This document shows positions 45,505 through 53,465 of a stretch of 64,000 nucleotides of DNA, piece by piece (positions within the stretch are counted from its first letter, which is position 1; every line of letters starts with the position of its first letter). The translations under genes and the position numbers were made by a program. The notes below the pieces were generated by a model that was not told the origin of the DNA, searched no databases, and was given only the letters and a program-made list of their open reading frames with translations. The DNA is from Thiocapsa sp. (GTDB lineage Bacteria > Pseudomonadota > Gammaproteobacteria > Chromatiales > Chromatiaceae): positions 1 to 64,000 of the forward strand of contig NZ_JAJDNA010000003.1 in the NCBI RefSeq assembly GCF_022340925.1. Reading direction: 5' to 3'.

Positions 45505-46602
45505 TCAAGCCGCTGGTTTGACCAGCATGGCCGCCGTGATGTCGTCCTCGGCAAGGTCCCTGAGCTCGGGCCCCGCCTCGCCGGGCGTCACCATGATGTC
45601 GATCAGGTTGGCCAGATTGCGGGCATAGAAGGCGCTCGCATCCGCCGGCACGAGCGCCGGATAGTTGGTCAGTCCGACGATGGTGACACCATGCCGCTCC
45701 ACGATCTCGCCGGCAACCGTGAGTGGGCAGTTGCCGCCGCTGGCGGCGGCCAAATCGACGATCACCGAGCCGGGACGCAGGCGCCGGACGACCTCCTCGG
45801 TGACCAGAACCGGCGCCGGTCGACAGGGGATCAGGGCGGTCGTGATGATGACATGGGCCTTGGCGAGCTGATCGCCCAGGGCCGCCTGCTGGCGTGCCTT
45901 GGCCGCCTCGGAGAGCTCCTTGGCGTAGCCGCCCTCCCCGGCCCCGCTCTCGCCCAGGTCCAGCTCGATCGGTTTGGCACCCAGCGAGCGGATCTGCTCA
46001 TGCGTCTCGGGGCGCACGTCGTAGGCGTGGACGTCGGCGCCGAGCCGCCGCGCGGTGGCGATCGCCTGGAGTCCAGCCACCCCGGCGCCCAGGACAACCA
46101 CCCGCGCCGGCTTCGCCGACCCCGCGGAGGTCATCATCATGGGCAGGAAACGGCCGTAGCGGGCCGCGGCCTCGATGGTCGCGCGATAGCCGGCGATGTT
46201 GCTCTGAGACGAGAGCGCGTCCATGGACTGGGCGCGCGAGGTGCGCGGCATCCGCTCCATGCCGAGGACTCGCATCTCTTTCGCAAGCATCGCCGAGACG
46301 ATGGCGTCCTCCCCGCAGCTCTCCAGCAGACCGACATAGAGTCCGCCGGGTCGCATCGCCGCGACATCGTCGGCATCGGGCCGACGCACCTTGAGCAACA
46401 GATCGACATCGAAGGCGCCGGCGCGGTCGGTCAGGCGGGCACCGGCGGCCTCGAAGCCGGCATCGGGATACCCGGCACGCGCACCCGCCCCGCTCTCGAT
46501 CAGGACCTCGAATCCCTTGCGAGCCAGTTTCGCGACCACATCCGGGACCGAGGCCACGCGTGTCTCGCCCGGGCAGGTCTCCAATGGGATTCCGATCTTC
46601 AT
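45505..46602 (-). CDS. pntAA: NAD(P) transhydrogenase subunit alpha, NAD-binding part (alpha-1)
   Basis: A 365-residue soluble NAD(H)-binding subunit. MKIGIPLETCPGETRVAS opens the protein; VVLGAGVAGLQAIATARRLGA is the Rossmann motif followed by the acidic strand end VHAYDVRPE, and RRLRPGSVIVDLAAASGGN is typical of the family and of alanine dehydrogenases. Adjacent pntAB and pntB make the transhydrogenase assignment firm. The operon is preceded by ppsR on the same strand after 139 bases. Confidence 0.95.
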   Translation of the reverse strand: MKIGIPLETCPGETRVASVPDVVAKLARKGFEVLIESGAGARAGYPDAGFEAAGARLTDRAGAFDVDLLLKVRRPDADDVAAMRPGGLYVGLLESCGEDAIVSAMLAKEMRVLGMERMPRTSRAQSMDALSSQSNIAGYRATIEAAARYGRFLPMMMTSAGSAKPARVVVLGAGVAGLQAIATARRLGADVHAYDVRPETHEQIRSLGAKPIELDLGESGAGEGGYAKELSEAAKARQQAALGDQLAKAHVIITTALIPCRPAPVLVTEEVVRRLRPGSVIVDLAAASGGNCPLTVAGEIVERHGVTIVGLTNYPALVPADASAFYARNLANLIDIMVTPGEAGPELRDLAEDDITAAMLVKPAA

Positions 46603-46741
46603 CTTCTGGTTATCCTATCCGCCGAGCCACCGCCGACAGGCGGCAAAAAACCGCCGCATTATGGTTGCGTGAATCACTCACCGCAAGCTCCGGCCCGGTG
46701 CGGCCGGGCGAGAGGCAGCGCTCGCGGGTGCGTCGTGACGC

Positions 46742-47560
46742 TCAAGCGTGCTCGCCGGTTCCGCGCAACGCTCTGATGATGTGAGAAGCGATCTCCTCGA
46801 TCGACTGACTGGTGGTGTTGAGCACCGGGATCTGCAGCCGCTTGTAGATCTGGGCGGCCATGCGGATGTCGTCCTGACAGCGGGCCAGGGAGGCGTAGGT
46901 GCTGCGGGGGCGGCGCTCTTCGCGGATCAATTGGAGACGCTGCGGGTCGATGGTCAGTGCAAAGAGCTTCTGACGGCAGTCCCACACCAATTGCGGGACA
47001 TCACCCCGGTCGAAGTCCTCCTCGGTGAGGGGGTAGTTGGCGGATCGCAGTCCATAGTGCATCGCCAGATAGAGGCAGGTCGGTGTCTTGCCGGAGCGAG
47101 AGACACCGATCAAGACCACGTCTGCACGGTGAAAATTGTCCGGGCGTACCCCGTCGTCATTGGCCATGGCGAAGTTGATCGCCTCGATCCGCTTGGTGTA
47201 GGAGCTCGGCTTGGTGATGGCGTGGCTGCGCCCGGCCTTGCGGCTTGGCGGCGCGCCGAGCTCGGCGGAGAGCGGCTCGACGAAACCCTCGAAGAGCTCC
47301 ATGTAGAAACAGTTGCCGCCCTTGAGGATCTCGCGGATCTCGTTGTTCAGCATGGTCGCGAATACGATCGGACGGACCCCGTCGCGATCCGCGGCCTCCT
47401 GCATCCGCTGCGTCAAGGCCTTCGCGCGCAGATCGGTGTTGATGTAGGGCATGTAGACCTGCTCGAAGTCGATGGTATCGAACTGCGACAGCAGGCTGTG
47501 GCCGAGCGTCTCGGCCGTGATGCCGGTGCTCTCGGAGACGAAAAAGACGGTGCGCTTCAT
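46742..47560 (-). CDS. ppsR: PEP synthase regulatory protein, bifunctional kinase/phosphorylase PpsR
   Basis: DUF299-type protein that inactivates PEP synthase by ADP-dependent phosphorylation and reactivates it with phosphate. The 272-residue protein starts with MKRTVFFVSESTGITAETLG, has the P-loop GVSRSGKTPT (about residues 152-161) and the conserved C-terminal region. ATG 47560 gives the usual family length; longer frames lack family sequence. Usually ppsR is next to ppsA, but no ppsA is in this window. Confidence 0.93.
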   Translation of the reverse strand: MKRTVFFVSESTGITAETLGHSLLSQFDTIDFEQVYMPYINTDLRAKALTQRMQEAADRDGVRPIVFATMLNNEIREILKGGNCFYMELFEGFVEPLSAELGAPPSRKAGRSHAITKPSSYTKRIEAINFAMANDDGVRPDNFHRADVVLIGVSRSGKTPTCLYLAMHYGLRSANYPLTEEDFDRGDVPQLVWDCRQKLFALTIDPQRLQLIREERRPRSTYASLARCQDDIRMAAQIYKRLQIPVLNTTSQSIEEIASHIIRALRGTGEHA

Positions 47561-48025
47561 CGATTCTGGGGGGCTCTCGTAGGGTTTGCCTGCACGCCTG
47601 CACACGCCTCGCCGCAGCGGATCAGACGAGGGCCGGCCGTCGGCCGGCACCCCGGGCGCGGACAGGTCCGGTGTGATACACGTCAATGTGATCTATATTG
47701 GAGTTTGTTGATATAGGGAAGCGCTGTAGCATTCAGCGCTTCCCGCGCGGGGCAGGATGCCCCGCCGTATTCGGCCGCCTCAGCGGCTGAAAATGAAGGA
47801 AAGCGGAAACCGCGTTTTCGCTTGTCGTGCTGATTGTTGGCCAGGATGGCCAATCAGTCAGCATCTCCATAGATAGACGCTGACCAAGGTACGATCCCCG
47901 CATCGCGCAGAGGCGGGTGCGCTGAGCAACCGACGTGGATAAGCGCCGGGTCAGCACGTCGAACGACCCTCGCCGCGCCGGCAAACCATCCGGCAGGCTC
48001 ACTCACAAGCTGAGGAGCTCCGCAT
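47561..48025. other. Palindrome-rich intergenic region between ppsR and the 151-residue protein gene
   Basis: These 465 bases contain no convincing gene. They hold a perfect inverted repeat at 47632-47648 (GCCGGCC-GTC-GGCCGGC) in the ppsR upstream region and the palindrome cluster at 47716-47862. Both flanking genes point away from the region, so promoters for both must lie here. A TGTGA half-site near 47672 is too weak to call a CRP-type site. Confidence 0.6.
47716..47862. repeat. Cluster of five consecutive palindromes
   Basis: In order: GGGAAGCGCTG/CAGCGCTTCCC (47716-47744, 11-base stem); GCGGGGC/GCCCCGC with loop AGGAT (47747-47765); GCCGC/GCGGC with loop CTCA (47774-47787); AAGCGGAAA/TTTTCGCTT with one G-T pair (47801-47823); and nested TTGGCC/GGCCAA (47837-47853), again with loop AGGAT, within a longer CTGATTG/CAATCAG pairing. 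The first matches the palindrome at 39738 and the 47774-47823 part resembles 62810-62859. Confidence 0.8.
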
Positions 48026-48481
48026 ATGCCCACGATCAACAACGACCACGCGCTGCGTGAAGCACTCAATGCACTGACCTCCGAGCAACAGCGCATCCTC
48101 GGGTCGCGCTTCGCGCAGCATGTGGTGCAGCTGAGCAAGGACGAACGGGTGAGCCGCGCCATCGCAACCGGCTTGCGCGAGGAGGTCGGCCCGGGTGAGC
48201 TGGAAGATGCCTACAAGGCCGCCAAGGCCTATGCGGCCAAGACCTACACCGACTGCGGCAAGGATACGGATTGGCTGGCGCAGGCCGACCACTTCGTCGC
48301 CGCCGCTGCGGCGGCCGCGCTGACCCCCGACGCGCTGCTCGCCGAAAAACAGAATCGCGCCTGGAAGGCGGCCATGCAGGCCCGCATGGCCGTCAACTGC
48401 ACCATGATGGAGGGCGAGGATGCGCCCGAGACCTCCGAGGCGGAGCATCAGTATGCGCTCGCAAGCGCCTTCATGGGCTGA
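48026..48481 (+). CDS. Hypothetical protein near hydrogenase genes
   Basis: A 151-residue, mostly helical, probably cytosolic protein with three Cys-free helices, then YTDCGKD and a VNCTMMEGED segment. There is no signal peptide and no membrane segment. GAGGAGC about nine bases before ATG 48026 supports the start. It converges with hypC, with 128 bases between the stops, and lies next to the hydrogenase cluster, which makes a hydrogenase-related role possible. I do not recognise a family. Confidence 0.65.
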   Translation: MPTINNDHALREALNALTSEQQRILGSRFAQHVVQLSKDERVSRAIATGLREEVGPGELEDAYKAAKAYAAKTYTDCGKDTDWLAQADHFVAAAAAAALTPDALLAEKQNRAWKAAMQARMAVNCTMMEGEDAPETSEAEHQYALASAFMG

Positions 48482-48609
48482 GTCCCGGACGGCCGTGCCG
48501 CCGAGCCGGCGGGACCGCGATTGAAGAGATGAGACGCGGGATACGGGACCGGGATCCGGTCTGGTCGATGAGCCGGACCGACGCCGGCCGATCTCGCGCT
48601 GCCGCACCC

Positions 48610-48879
48610 TTATCCGGTTGTCGCCGGCCCCGGTCGCACCGGAATCGCCTCGCCTCCCTCTGCCGCAAGCATCGCGTCGTAGATCTCCCAGGCGGCCGCG
48701 GCCTCTTCGGGCGTCATCCGGCTGATCGCGTATCCCAGATGAACGACGACATAGTCGCCGACAGCGATTCCCTCGTCCTGGAGCATAAAGAGATTCACCT
48801 GGCGTTCGGCACCCTTCGCCGCGCAACGGGCGAAGAAGCCGTCGATGGACTGGATCTGCATCGGGATGCCGAGACACAT
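48610..48879 (-). CDS. hypC: Hydrogenase assembly chaperone HypC/HupF
   Basis: An 89-residue chaperone that helps insert the Fe(CN)2CO unit into the [NiFe] large subunit. It begins MCLGIPMQI; Cys2, exposed after Met removal, is the essential residue. For this reason I chose ATG 48879 rather than an ATG two codons upstream. The body (GDYVVVHLGYAISRMTPEEAAAAWEIYD) matches the family. It is on the opposite strand from the hydrogenase structural genes and divergent from the maturation protease gene. No other hyp gene is in the window. Confidence 0.92.
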   Translation of the reverse strand: MCLGIPMQIQSIDGFFARCAAKGAERQVNLFMLQDEGIAVGDYVVVHLGYAISRMTPEEAAAAWEIYDAMLAAEGGEAIPVRPGPATTG

Positions 48880-49181
48880 GGGCAAGACCCCCAGGGACGC
48901 ATCATGCTAAGCGCCTGTCGGACTCAAGTCAGACAGGTTCCTGGCGTGCGAAGTATCATTGAGGGAGGAGGCTAAGCGGCGGCGGCGCCATGTGCAAGCA
49001 CTCAGATCAGACGATCGCGACGTCACCGCACCTCTTTTCCGTGACGACATTGCAGACAGGTCGGTCCCCGCGTCACGGCATGGCGACCTTGGCCGGCTGC
49101 GGCATCGCATGCCGACGCGCCCCGCTCGGCCGATCAGCGAAGCATCCGCGATTCCCAAGCCACCTTTCGGAGTCCGCCGCC
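48880..49181. other. Divergent upstream region between hypC and the hydrogenase protease gene
   Basis: These 302 bases must hold promoters in both directions. I see no convincing sigma54 or FNR-type site and no small gene. The protease frame extends upstream to about 48990 but without family sequence. Confidence 0.5.
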
Positions 49182-49649
49182 GTGCAACCAACAACCCTCA
49201 TCCTCGGACTCGGCAACGTCCTCATGACCGACGAGGCGGTTGGGGCCACGGTGGTCCGCCGACTCGCGCTTCAGAGTGATCCGGATGGCCCGCTTCGCTT
49301 CATCGACGGCGGGACCCTGAGCTTCACCCTGGCCGCACCGATCGGCGACTGCCCCCGGCTCGTCGTCGTCGATGCCGCCGTGATGGGGGATGCGCCCGGA
49401 AGCGTGCGCGTCTTCGAGGGCGAGGCGATGGACCGGCAGCTGAGAGCCCACGCCAAGAGCGTCCACGAGGTCAGCCTCTCCGACCTGATGGACATCGCGC
49501 GGCTCACCGAGACGCTGCCGGCCCAGCGCGCCCTCGTCGGCATCGAGCCCGCGTACGTCGGTTGGGGCGATCGGCTCACCGCCGACGTCGAGGCAGCGGT
49601 CCCGGCAGCCATTGCGGCGATCCGCGAGCTGCTGGCCCGGTGGGGGTGA
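49182..49649 (+). CDS. hynD: [NiFe] hydrogenase maturation protease
   Basis: A 155-residue endopeptidase of the HyaD/HybD/HupD family that removes the C-terminal tail of the large subunit after nickel insertion. ILGLGNVLMTDEAVGATVV contains the nickel-sensing Glu, and RLVVVDAAVMG holds the conserved Asp. I chose GTG 49182: GGAG lies about nine bases upstream and the sequence then starts with the expected strand (VQPTTLILGLGN). Its likely substrate is the large subunit encoded at 53466, which has a 15-residue removable tail. The symbol follows from this context. Confidence 0.9.
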   Translation: MQPTTLILGLGNVLMTDEAVGATVVRRLALQSDPDGPLRFIDGGTLSFTLAAPIGDCPRLVVVDAAVMGDAPGSVRVFEGEAMDRQLRAHAKSVHEVSLSDLMDIARLTETLPAQRALVGIEPAYVGWGDRLTADVEAAVPAAIAAIRELLARWG

Positions 49650-49872
49650 CGCGTGGCCGGATCCCGCGATTGCGTCGCACGGAGCCGGGCCATGGGGCTC
49701 TTGCGTGAAGCCGGCCCCCTGATCTCGAGCAGCTGGAATCTGACGGCTGGCGGCGCGACGCTGCGCCGCAACTCCATTCGAGCTCGCTAACGTTCTAATT
49801 GGCTGCGCTGAATCAAACCCGGGGCCTCAGAAAAGGCCTAGAATGTTGAATGTATAGGCGGAGGTCAGTCGC

Positions 49873-50322
49873 ATGTCGTCCCTGGACGAGATCCCAGTCG
49901 TCAGCGGAGCCGGCGCGCCCGCGTCGCGCGAGCTGCCCTTGAACGGCGCGCTCGAGTCCGTCCTGCACGAGGTCCGCCATGCCCTCGCCCGCCTGGTCGG
50001 CACCGGCGAGACCACCAAGATCGATCTGAAGTCCATGCCATTCGGGCCGGGCGATCTGGATCGCCTCATCGCGTTTCTCGGGAAGGGCGAGGTCCAGGCG
50101 AGCATCGAAGCCCTCGGCCCGACGCGCGTTCAAGAGACCGCCACCGCAGGGGTCTGGCTGGTGGATTATCTGAATTCCGAGGCGCAGCGCCTCGCCCTGC
50201 ATCTTGAGATCGCGCACGTTCCCGAGATCTTGCGTCCGCAGCCGCAAGACCTCGATGATGCGATCGCCGTGCTCGACGCCCGCCTGAATCGCGTCGGGGG
50301 CGACCCGCCTCCAACGTCCTGA
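49873..50322 (+). CDS. Hydrogenase expression/formation protein, HyaF/HupH C-terminal domain only
   Basis: A 149-residue protein matching the C-terminal domain of HupH/HyaF: LDRLIAFLGKGEVQASIEAL, RVQETATAGVWLVDYLN and HLEIAHVPEIL. Full HupH proteins are about 280 residues and help cofactor assembly or small-subunit maturation; here only one domain is present, preceded by about 30 variable residues. GGCGGAGG before ATG 49873 is a good ribosome binding site. It lies 18 bases upstream of hynS and is surely co-transcribed with the structural genes. Confidence 0.87.
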   Translation: MSSLDEIPVVSGAGAPASRELPLNGALESVLHEVRHALARLVGTGETTKIDLKSMPFGPGDLDRLIAFLGKGEVQASIEALGPTRVQETATAGVWLVDYLNSEAQRLALHLEIAHVPEILRPQPQDLDDAIAVLDARLNRVGGDPPPTS

Positions 50323-50340
50323 CACTGGTAAGGAGGGACT

Positions 50341-51450
50341 ATGGCTGCCCGCAACGCCACTGAGAAGACCCTGGGCGAGAGCCTGCGCGAGCGCGGCGTG
50401 TCGCGCCGCGGATTCCTCAAGTTCTGCGCCGCCACCGCTTCGATGATGGCGTTGCCGCCGAGCATGACCTCGACGATCGCCGCGGCGCTCGAGCAGGCCC
50501 GGCGGCCCTCCGTGATCTGGCTGTCCTTTCAGGAATGCACGGGCTGCACCGAGTCGCTGACCCGCAGCCATGCGCCGACGGTCGAGGATCTTATCCTCGA
50601 TGTGATCTCGCTGGACTATCACCATACCCTGCAGGCGGCGGCCGGCGAGGCCGCAGAGCTTGCGCGCGTTCAGGCGATGAAGGCGCATGCAGGCGACTAT
50701 CTGGTGGTCGTGGATGGCTCGCTGCCCGGCCCCGACTCCAATCCCGGCTATTCGACCGTCGCCGGCCACAGCAATTACGACATGCTCATGGAGACCGTCG
50801 AGCATGCCGCCGCGGTCGTCGCGGTGGGCTCGTGCGCCGCCTTCGGCGGCCTGCCCCATGCCAGTCCCAACCCCACCGGGGCCGTGTCGGTGTTGGATGT
50901 GGTCAAGCACAAGCCGGTCGTCAATGTCTCCGGTTGTCCGCCGATCCCGATGGTGATCACGGGCGTGCTCGCCCATTACCTGATCTTCGGGCGTCTCCCC
51001 GAGCTGGACGCCTACCATCGCCCGCTGGCCTTCTTCGGGCAATCCATTCACGACCGCTGCTATCGCCGTCCCTTCTACGACAAGGGCCTGTTCGCCAAGA
51101 GCTTCGACGACGAGGGCGCCAGGCTTGGGTGGTGTCTCTATCAGCTCGGCTGCAAGGGCCCGAGCACCTACAACGCCTGCGCCACCATGCGCTGGAACGA
51201 CGGCACCAGTTGGCCGGTAGAGGCGGGGCACCCCTGTCTGGGTTGCGCGGAGCCGAGCTTCTGGGACGCCGGCGGCTTCTACCAAGCGCTCTCCGTGCCG
51301 ACCTCCGCGTCCGGCATGACGGTCTTGGGCGCCGGCGCGGCCGGTGCCCTGGTGGGCGGCGCGGTGGCGGCCCTCGCCAAGAGACGGACCAAGGCGGAAG
51401 AGGCCAGGCGCCAACCCGTCACGGTCGATGAACTGGAGCAGAAACTATGA
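50341..51450 (+). CDS. hynS: [NiFe] hydrogenase small subunit
   Basis: A 369-residue electron-transfer subunit. A Tat signal (SRRGFLKFCAAT, residues 21-32) exports the folded heterodimer. Cluster ligands are visible: proximal C66, C69, C165, C199; distal H237, C240, C265, C271; medial C280, C299, C302. The two extra Cys of oxygen-tolerant membrane hydrogenases are absent: G68 and G170 occupy those positions. A C-terminal hydrophobic segment (about 327-346) anchors the enzyme. GGAGGG five bases before ATG 50341 is strong. Its stop overlaps isp1 by four bases. The order hynS-isp1-isp2-hynL identifies it as the Thiocapsa-type Hyn enzyme. Confidence 0.96.
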   Translation: MAARNATEKTLGESLRERGVSRRGFLKFCAATASMMALPPSMTSTIAAALEQARRPSVIWLSFQECTGCTESLTRSHAPTVEDLILDVISLDYHHTLQAAAGEAAELARVQAMKAHAGDYLVVVDGSLPGPDSNPGYSTVAGHSNYDMLMETVEHAAAVVAVGSCAAFGGLPHASPNPTGAVSVLDVVKHKPVVNVSGCPPIPMVITGVLAHYLIFGRLPELDAYHRPLAFFGQSIHDRCYRRPFYDKGLFAKSFDDEGARLGWCLYQLGCKGPSTYNACATMRWNDGTSWPVEAGHPCLGCAEPSFWDAGGFYQALSVPTSASGMTVLGAGAAGALVGGAVAALAKRRTKAEEARRQPVTVDELEQKL

Positions 51451-52109
51451 GCGGCTCGATGGAATTTCTGCTTTGGACCAAGGGTCCGATGTTCAATGTC
51501 GCGATCGCCATCTTCGCGATCGGTCTGCTGGTGCGCATCGCCGAGATCTTCGTCCTCGGCCGCGAGCGCAACTATGCCGAGCCCCGTGCCAGCGAATGGC
51601 TGCCGGGCCTTCGAACCGTCTTCACCCGCACGGTGGCGGACCCGGGGACCTTCAAGCGTGCCCCCTTCAACGTGGTGGTCGGCTGGGTCTGGCACATCGG
51701 CTTCCTGATCGCGCTGCTGCTCTTTGTTCCCCACATCAAGCTGATCGAGAGCCTGACGGGCCTCTCCTGGCCGGCATTGCCCAACCCGATCATCAGCATG
51801 GTTACCGCGGTGACCCTGGTTGCCCTGATCGCCACCCTGATCCACCGGATGACCCATCCGGTCAAGCGGCGCATCAGCACCATTGAGGACTATCTGGTCT
51901 GGACGGTGGTCTTCGCGGTGGTGCTGACGGGTTTCCTGGCCTTCAACCGGATGATCAACCCCTATCCGCTGGTGCTGGGCATGCACATCCTCTCCGCGGA
52001 GATCATGCTGATCCTGCTGCCATTCACCAAGCTCACGCATATCTTCACCCTGTTCATCGCGCGCTGGTACAACGGCGCGGCATTCGGCCGCAAGGGGGTT
52101 CAGTCATGA
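51447..52109 (+). CDS. isp1: Isp1, membrane cytochrome b-like subunit of the Hyn hydrogenase
   Basis: A 220-residue membrane protein with five hydrophobic segments and histidines inside or flanking them (for example WVWHIGFLIALLLFVPH and VLGMHILSAEIM), as in NarI/DsrM-type b-haem subunits. It probably carries electrons between the hydrogenase, Isp2 and the quinone pool. In Thiocapsa isp1 lies between the hydrogenase subunit genes, as here. Overlaps of four bases with both hynS and isp2 indicate strict translational coupling. Confidence 0.92.
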   Translation: MSGSMEFLLWTKGPMFNVAIAIFAIGLLVRIAEIFVLGRERNYAEPRASEWLPGLRTVFTRTVADPGTFKRAPFNVVVGWVWHIGFLIALLLFVPHIKLIESLTGLSWPALPNPIISMVTAVTLVALIATLIHRMTHPVKRRISTIEDYLVWTVVFAVVLTGFLAFNRMINPYPLVLGMHILSAEIMLILLPFTKLTHIFTLFIARWYNGAAFGRKGVQS

Positions 52110-53401
52110 GCGAGCTGACACTCGAACGGGGTCTGGCGGCCTTTCGTGCCGAGGTCGACGGCCCCGTCGCCGCCTTCTTCTCGAGCTGCGTGCACTGCGG
52201 CATCTGCGCCCAGGCCTGCCCCTTCTATGTCGAGACCGGCGATCCCAAGTACACGCCGATCCTCAAGCTGGAGCCCCTGCGGCGGGTCTGGGAGAACGAC
52301 TTCACGCTCTGGGGTAGGATCAAGGGCCTGATCGGCCTGCAGCAGAAGGTCACCGACCAGATGCTCGCCGAATGGGAGGAGCTGCTCTACGACTCCTGCA
52401 CCATGTGCGGTCGCTGCTCGATGGTCTGCCCGGTCGGCAACGACCTGGCGCTGATGATCCGCAAATCGCGCGAGGGCATGGTCCAGTCCGGACATGCACC
52501 CGAGGGCCTGATCGCCGCCTCGGTGCGGGCGATCCAGACCGGCAGTCCGATGGGCCTTCAGTGGAAGACGCTCGCGGTGCAGATCAAGCACGTGGAGGAC
52601 AGCAGCGGGCTCGCGGTCCCGGTGGACAAGGACGGTGCCGAATACCTGGTGCTGCTCTCCTCGATGGAGGTCATCAACTTCCCCGAGTATCTCGAGGCCA
52701 TCACCCGGATCTTCGCCCATGCCGGGGTGAGCTGGACGCTGTCGACGGACTGCTTCGAGGCGACCAACGCCGGCATCCAGATCGGCAACAAGGACGTCGC
52801 CGCCGAGCTGGTCGAGCGCGTCGTGGCCGCCGCGGAGAAGCTCAGGGTTTCCAAGGTCATCAGTCCCGAGTGTGGGCACGCCTTCACGGCGATCCGCTGG
52901 GAGGGTCCGAACCTGATTGGCCGGTCTTACCCCTTCAAGGTCTTCCACATCATCGAGGTGCTCGACGAGCTGCGTGCCGCGGGCCGTATCCAGACCGAAG
53001 GCATGGAGACTGATCGTCTCTCGATGCACGACCCCTGCAACCTCGCCCGCAAGAGCGGCGTGATCCAGCAGCAACGCAACCTGATGAACCTGGTGGCCGA
53101 GAACTTCGTTGACCTGAAGGAGCACGGCAAGCTCCAGTGGTGCTGTGGCGCGGGTGGCGGGGTGAGCTCGAATGAGCGCGCCGAGCCGCTGAAGATGGCC
53201 GCCTTCAAACACAAGAAGGCGCAGATCGAGGAGGTCAATGCGGAGCGGATGGTGACCATGTGCGCCACTTGCCGGACCCAGCTCGAGGAGGGTCTCGAGG
53301 AGTTCAACATGGATATCCCGGTGGTGGGTCTCACCGAGATGATCGCCGAGCACCTGGTCGAGAAACCGCGGCCCGCGTCGCCAGCCGACGCCCAGGCCTG
53401 A
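52106..53401 (+). CDS. isp2: Isp2, HdrD/DsrK-like iron-sulfur subunit of the Hyn hydrogenase
   Basis: A 431-residue cytosolic protein. Two ferredoxin-type 4Fe-4S motifs lie in the N-terminal third (CVHCGICAQACPF and CTMCGRCSMVCPV). The C-terminal half has cysteine-rich CCG domains (DPCNLARKSG, LQWCCGAGGG, TMCATCRTQ), like heterodisulfide reductase HdrD and DsrK. Partners are Isp1 (membrane) and HynSL (periplasm). The cytosolic electron acceptor or donor is unknown; a disulfide or persulfide carrier is plausible from the HdrD likeness. hynL follows after 64 bases. Confidence 0.93.
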   Translation: MSELTLERGLAAFRAEVDGPVAAFFSSCVHCGICAQACPFYVETGDPKYTPILKLEPLRRVWENDFTLWGRIKGLIGLQQKVTDQMLAEWEELLYDSCTMCGRCSMVCPVGNDLALMIRKSREGMVQSGHAPEGLIAASVRAIQTGSPMGLQWKTLAVQIKHVEDSSGLAVPVDKDGAEYLVLLSSMEVINFPEYLEAITRIFAHAGVSWTLSTDCFEATNAGIQIGNKDVAAELVERVVAAAEKLRVSKVISPECGHAFTAIRWEGPNLIGRSYPFKVFHIIEVLDELRAAGRIQTEGMETDRLSMHDPCNLARKSGVIQQQRNLMNLVAENFVDLKEHGKLQWCCGAGGGVSSNERAEPLKMAAFKHKKAQIEEVNAERMVTMCATCRTQLEEGLEEFNMDIPVVGLTEMIAEHLVEKPRPASPADAQA

Positions 53402-53465
53402 ATGCGCGGCCGTCACCCGGTTGAAGCGGGCCGGCGCGCCGGCCCCTCACAGGAGACACACGAAG

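Noticed and set aside
47672-47687. CRP/FNR-like site (TGTGA-N6-TCAAT) upstream of ppsR
   Set aside because: Only one half-site is good; the second matches in three of five bases.
49790-49830. Sigma54 promoter candidate (TTGGC...) before the hydrogenase operon
   Set aside because: The required GC at the -12 position is not at the correct distance from GG.
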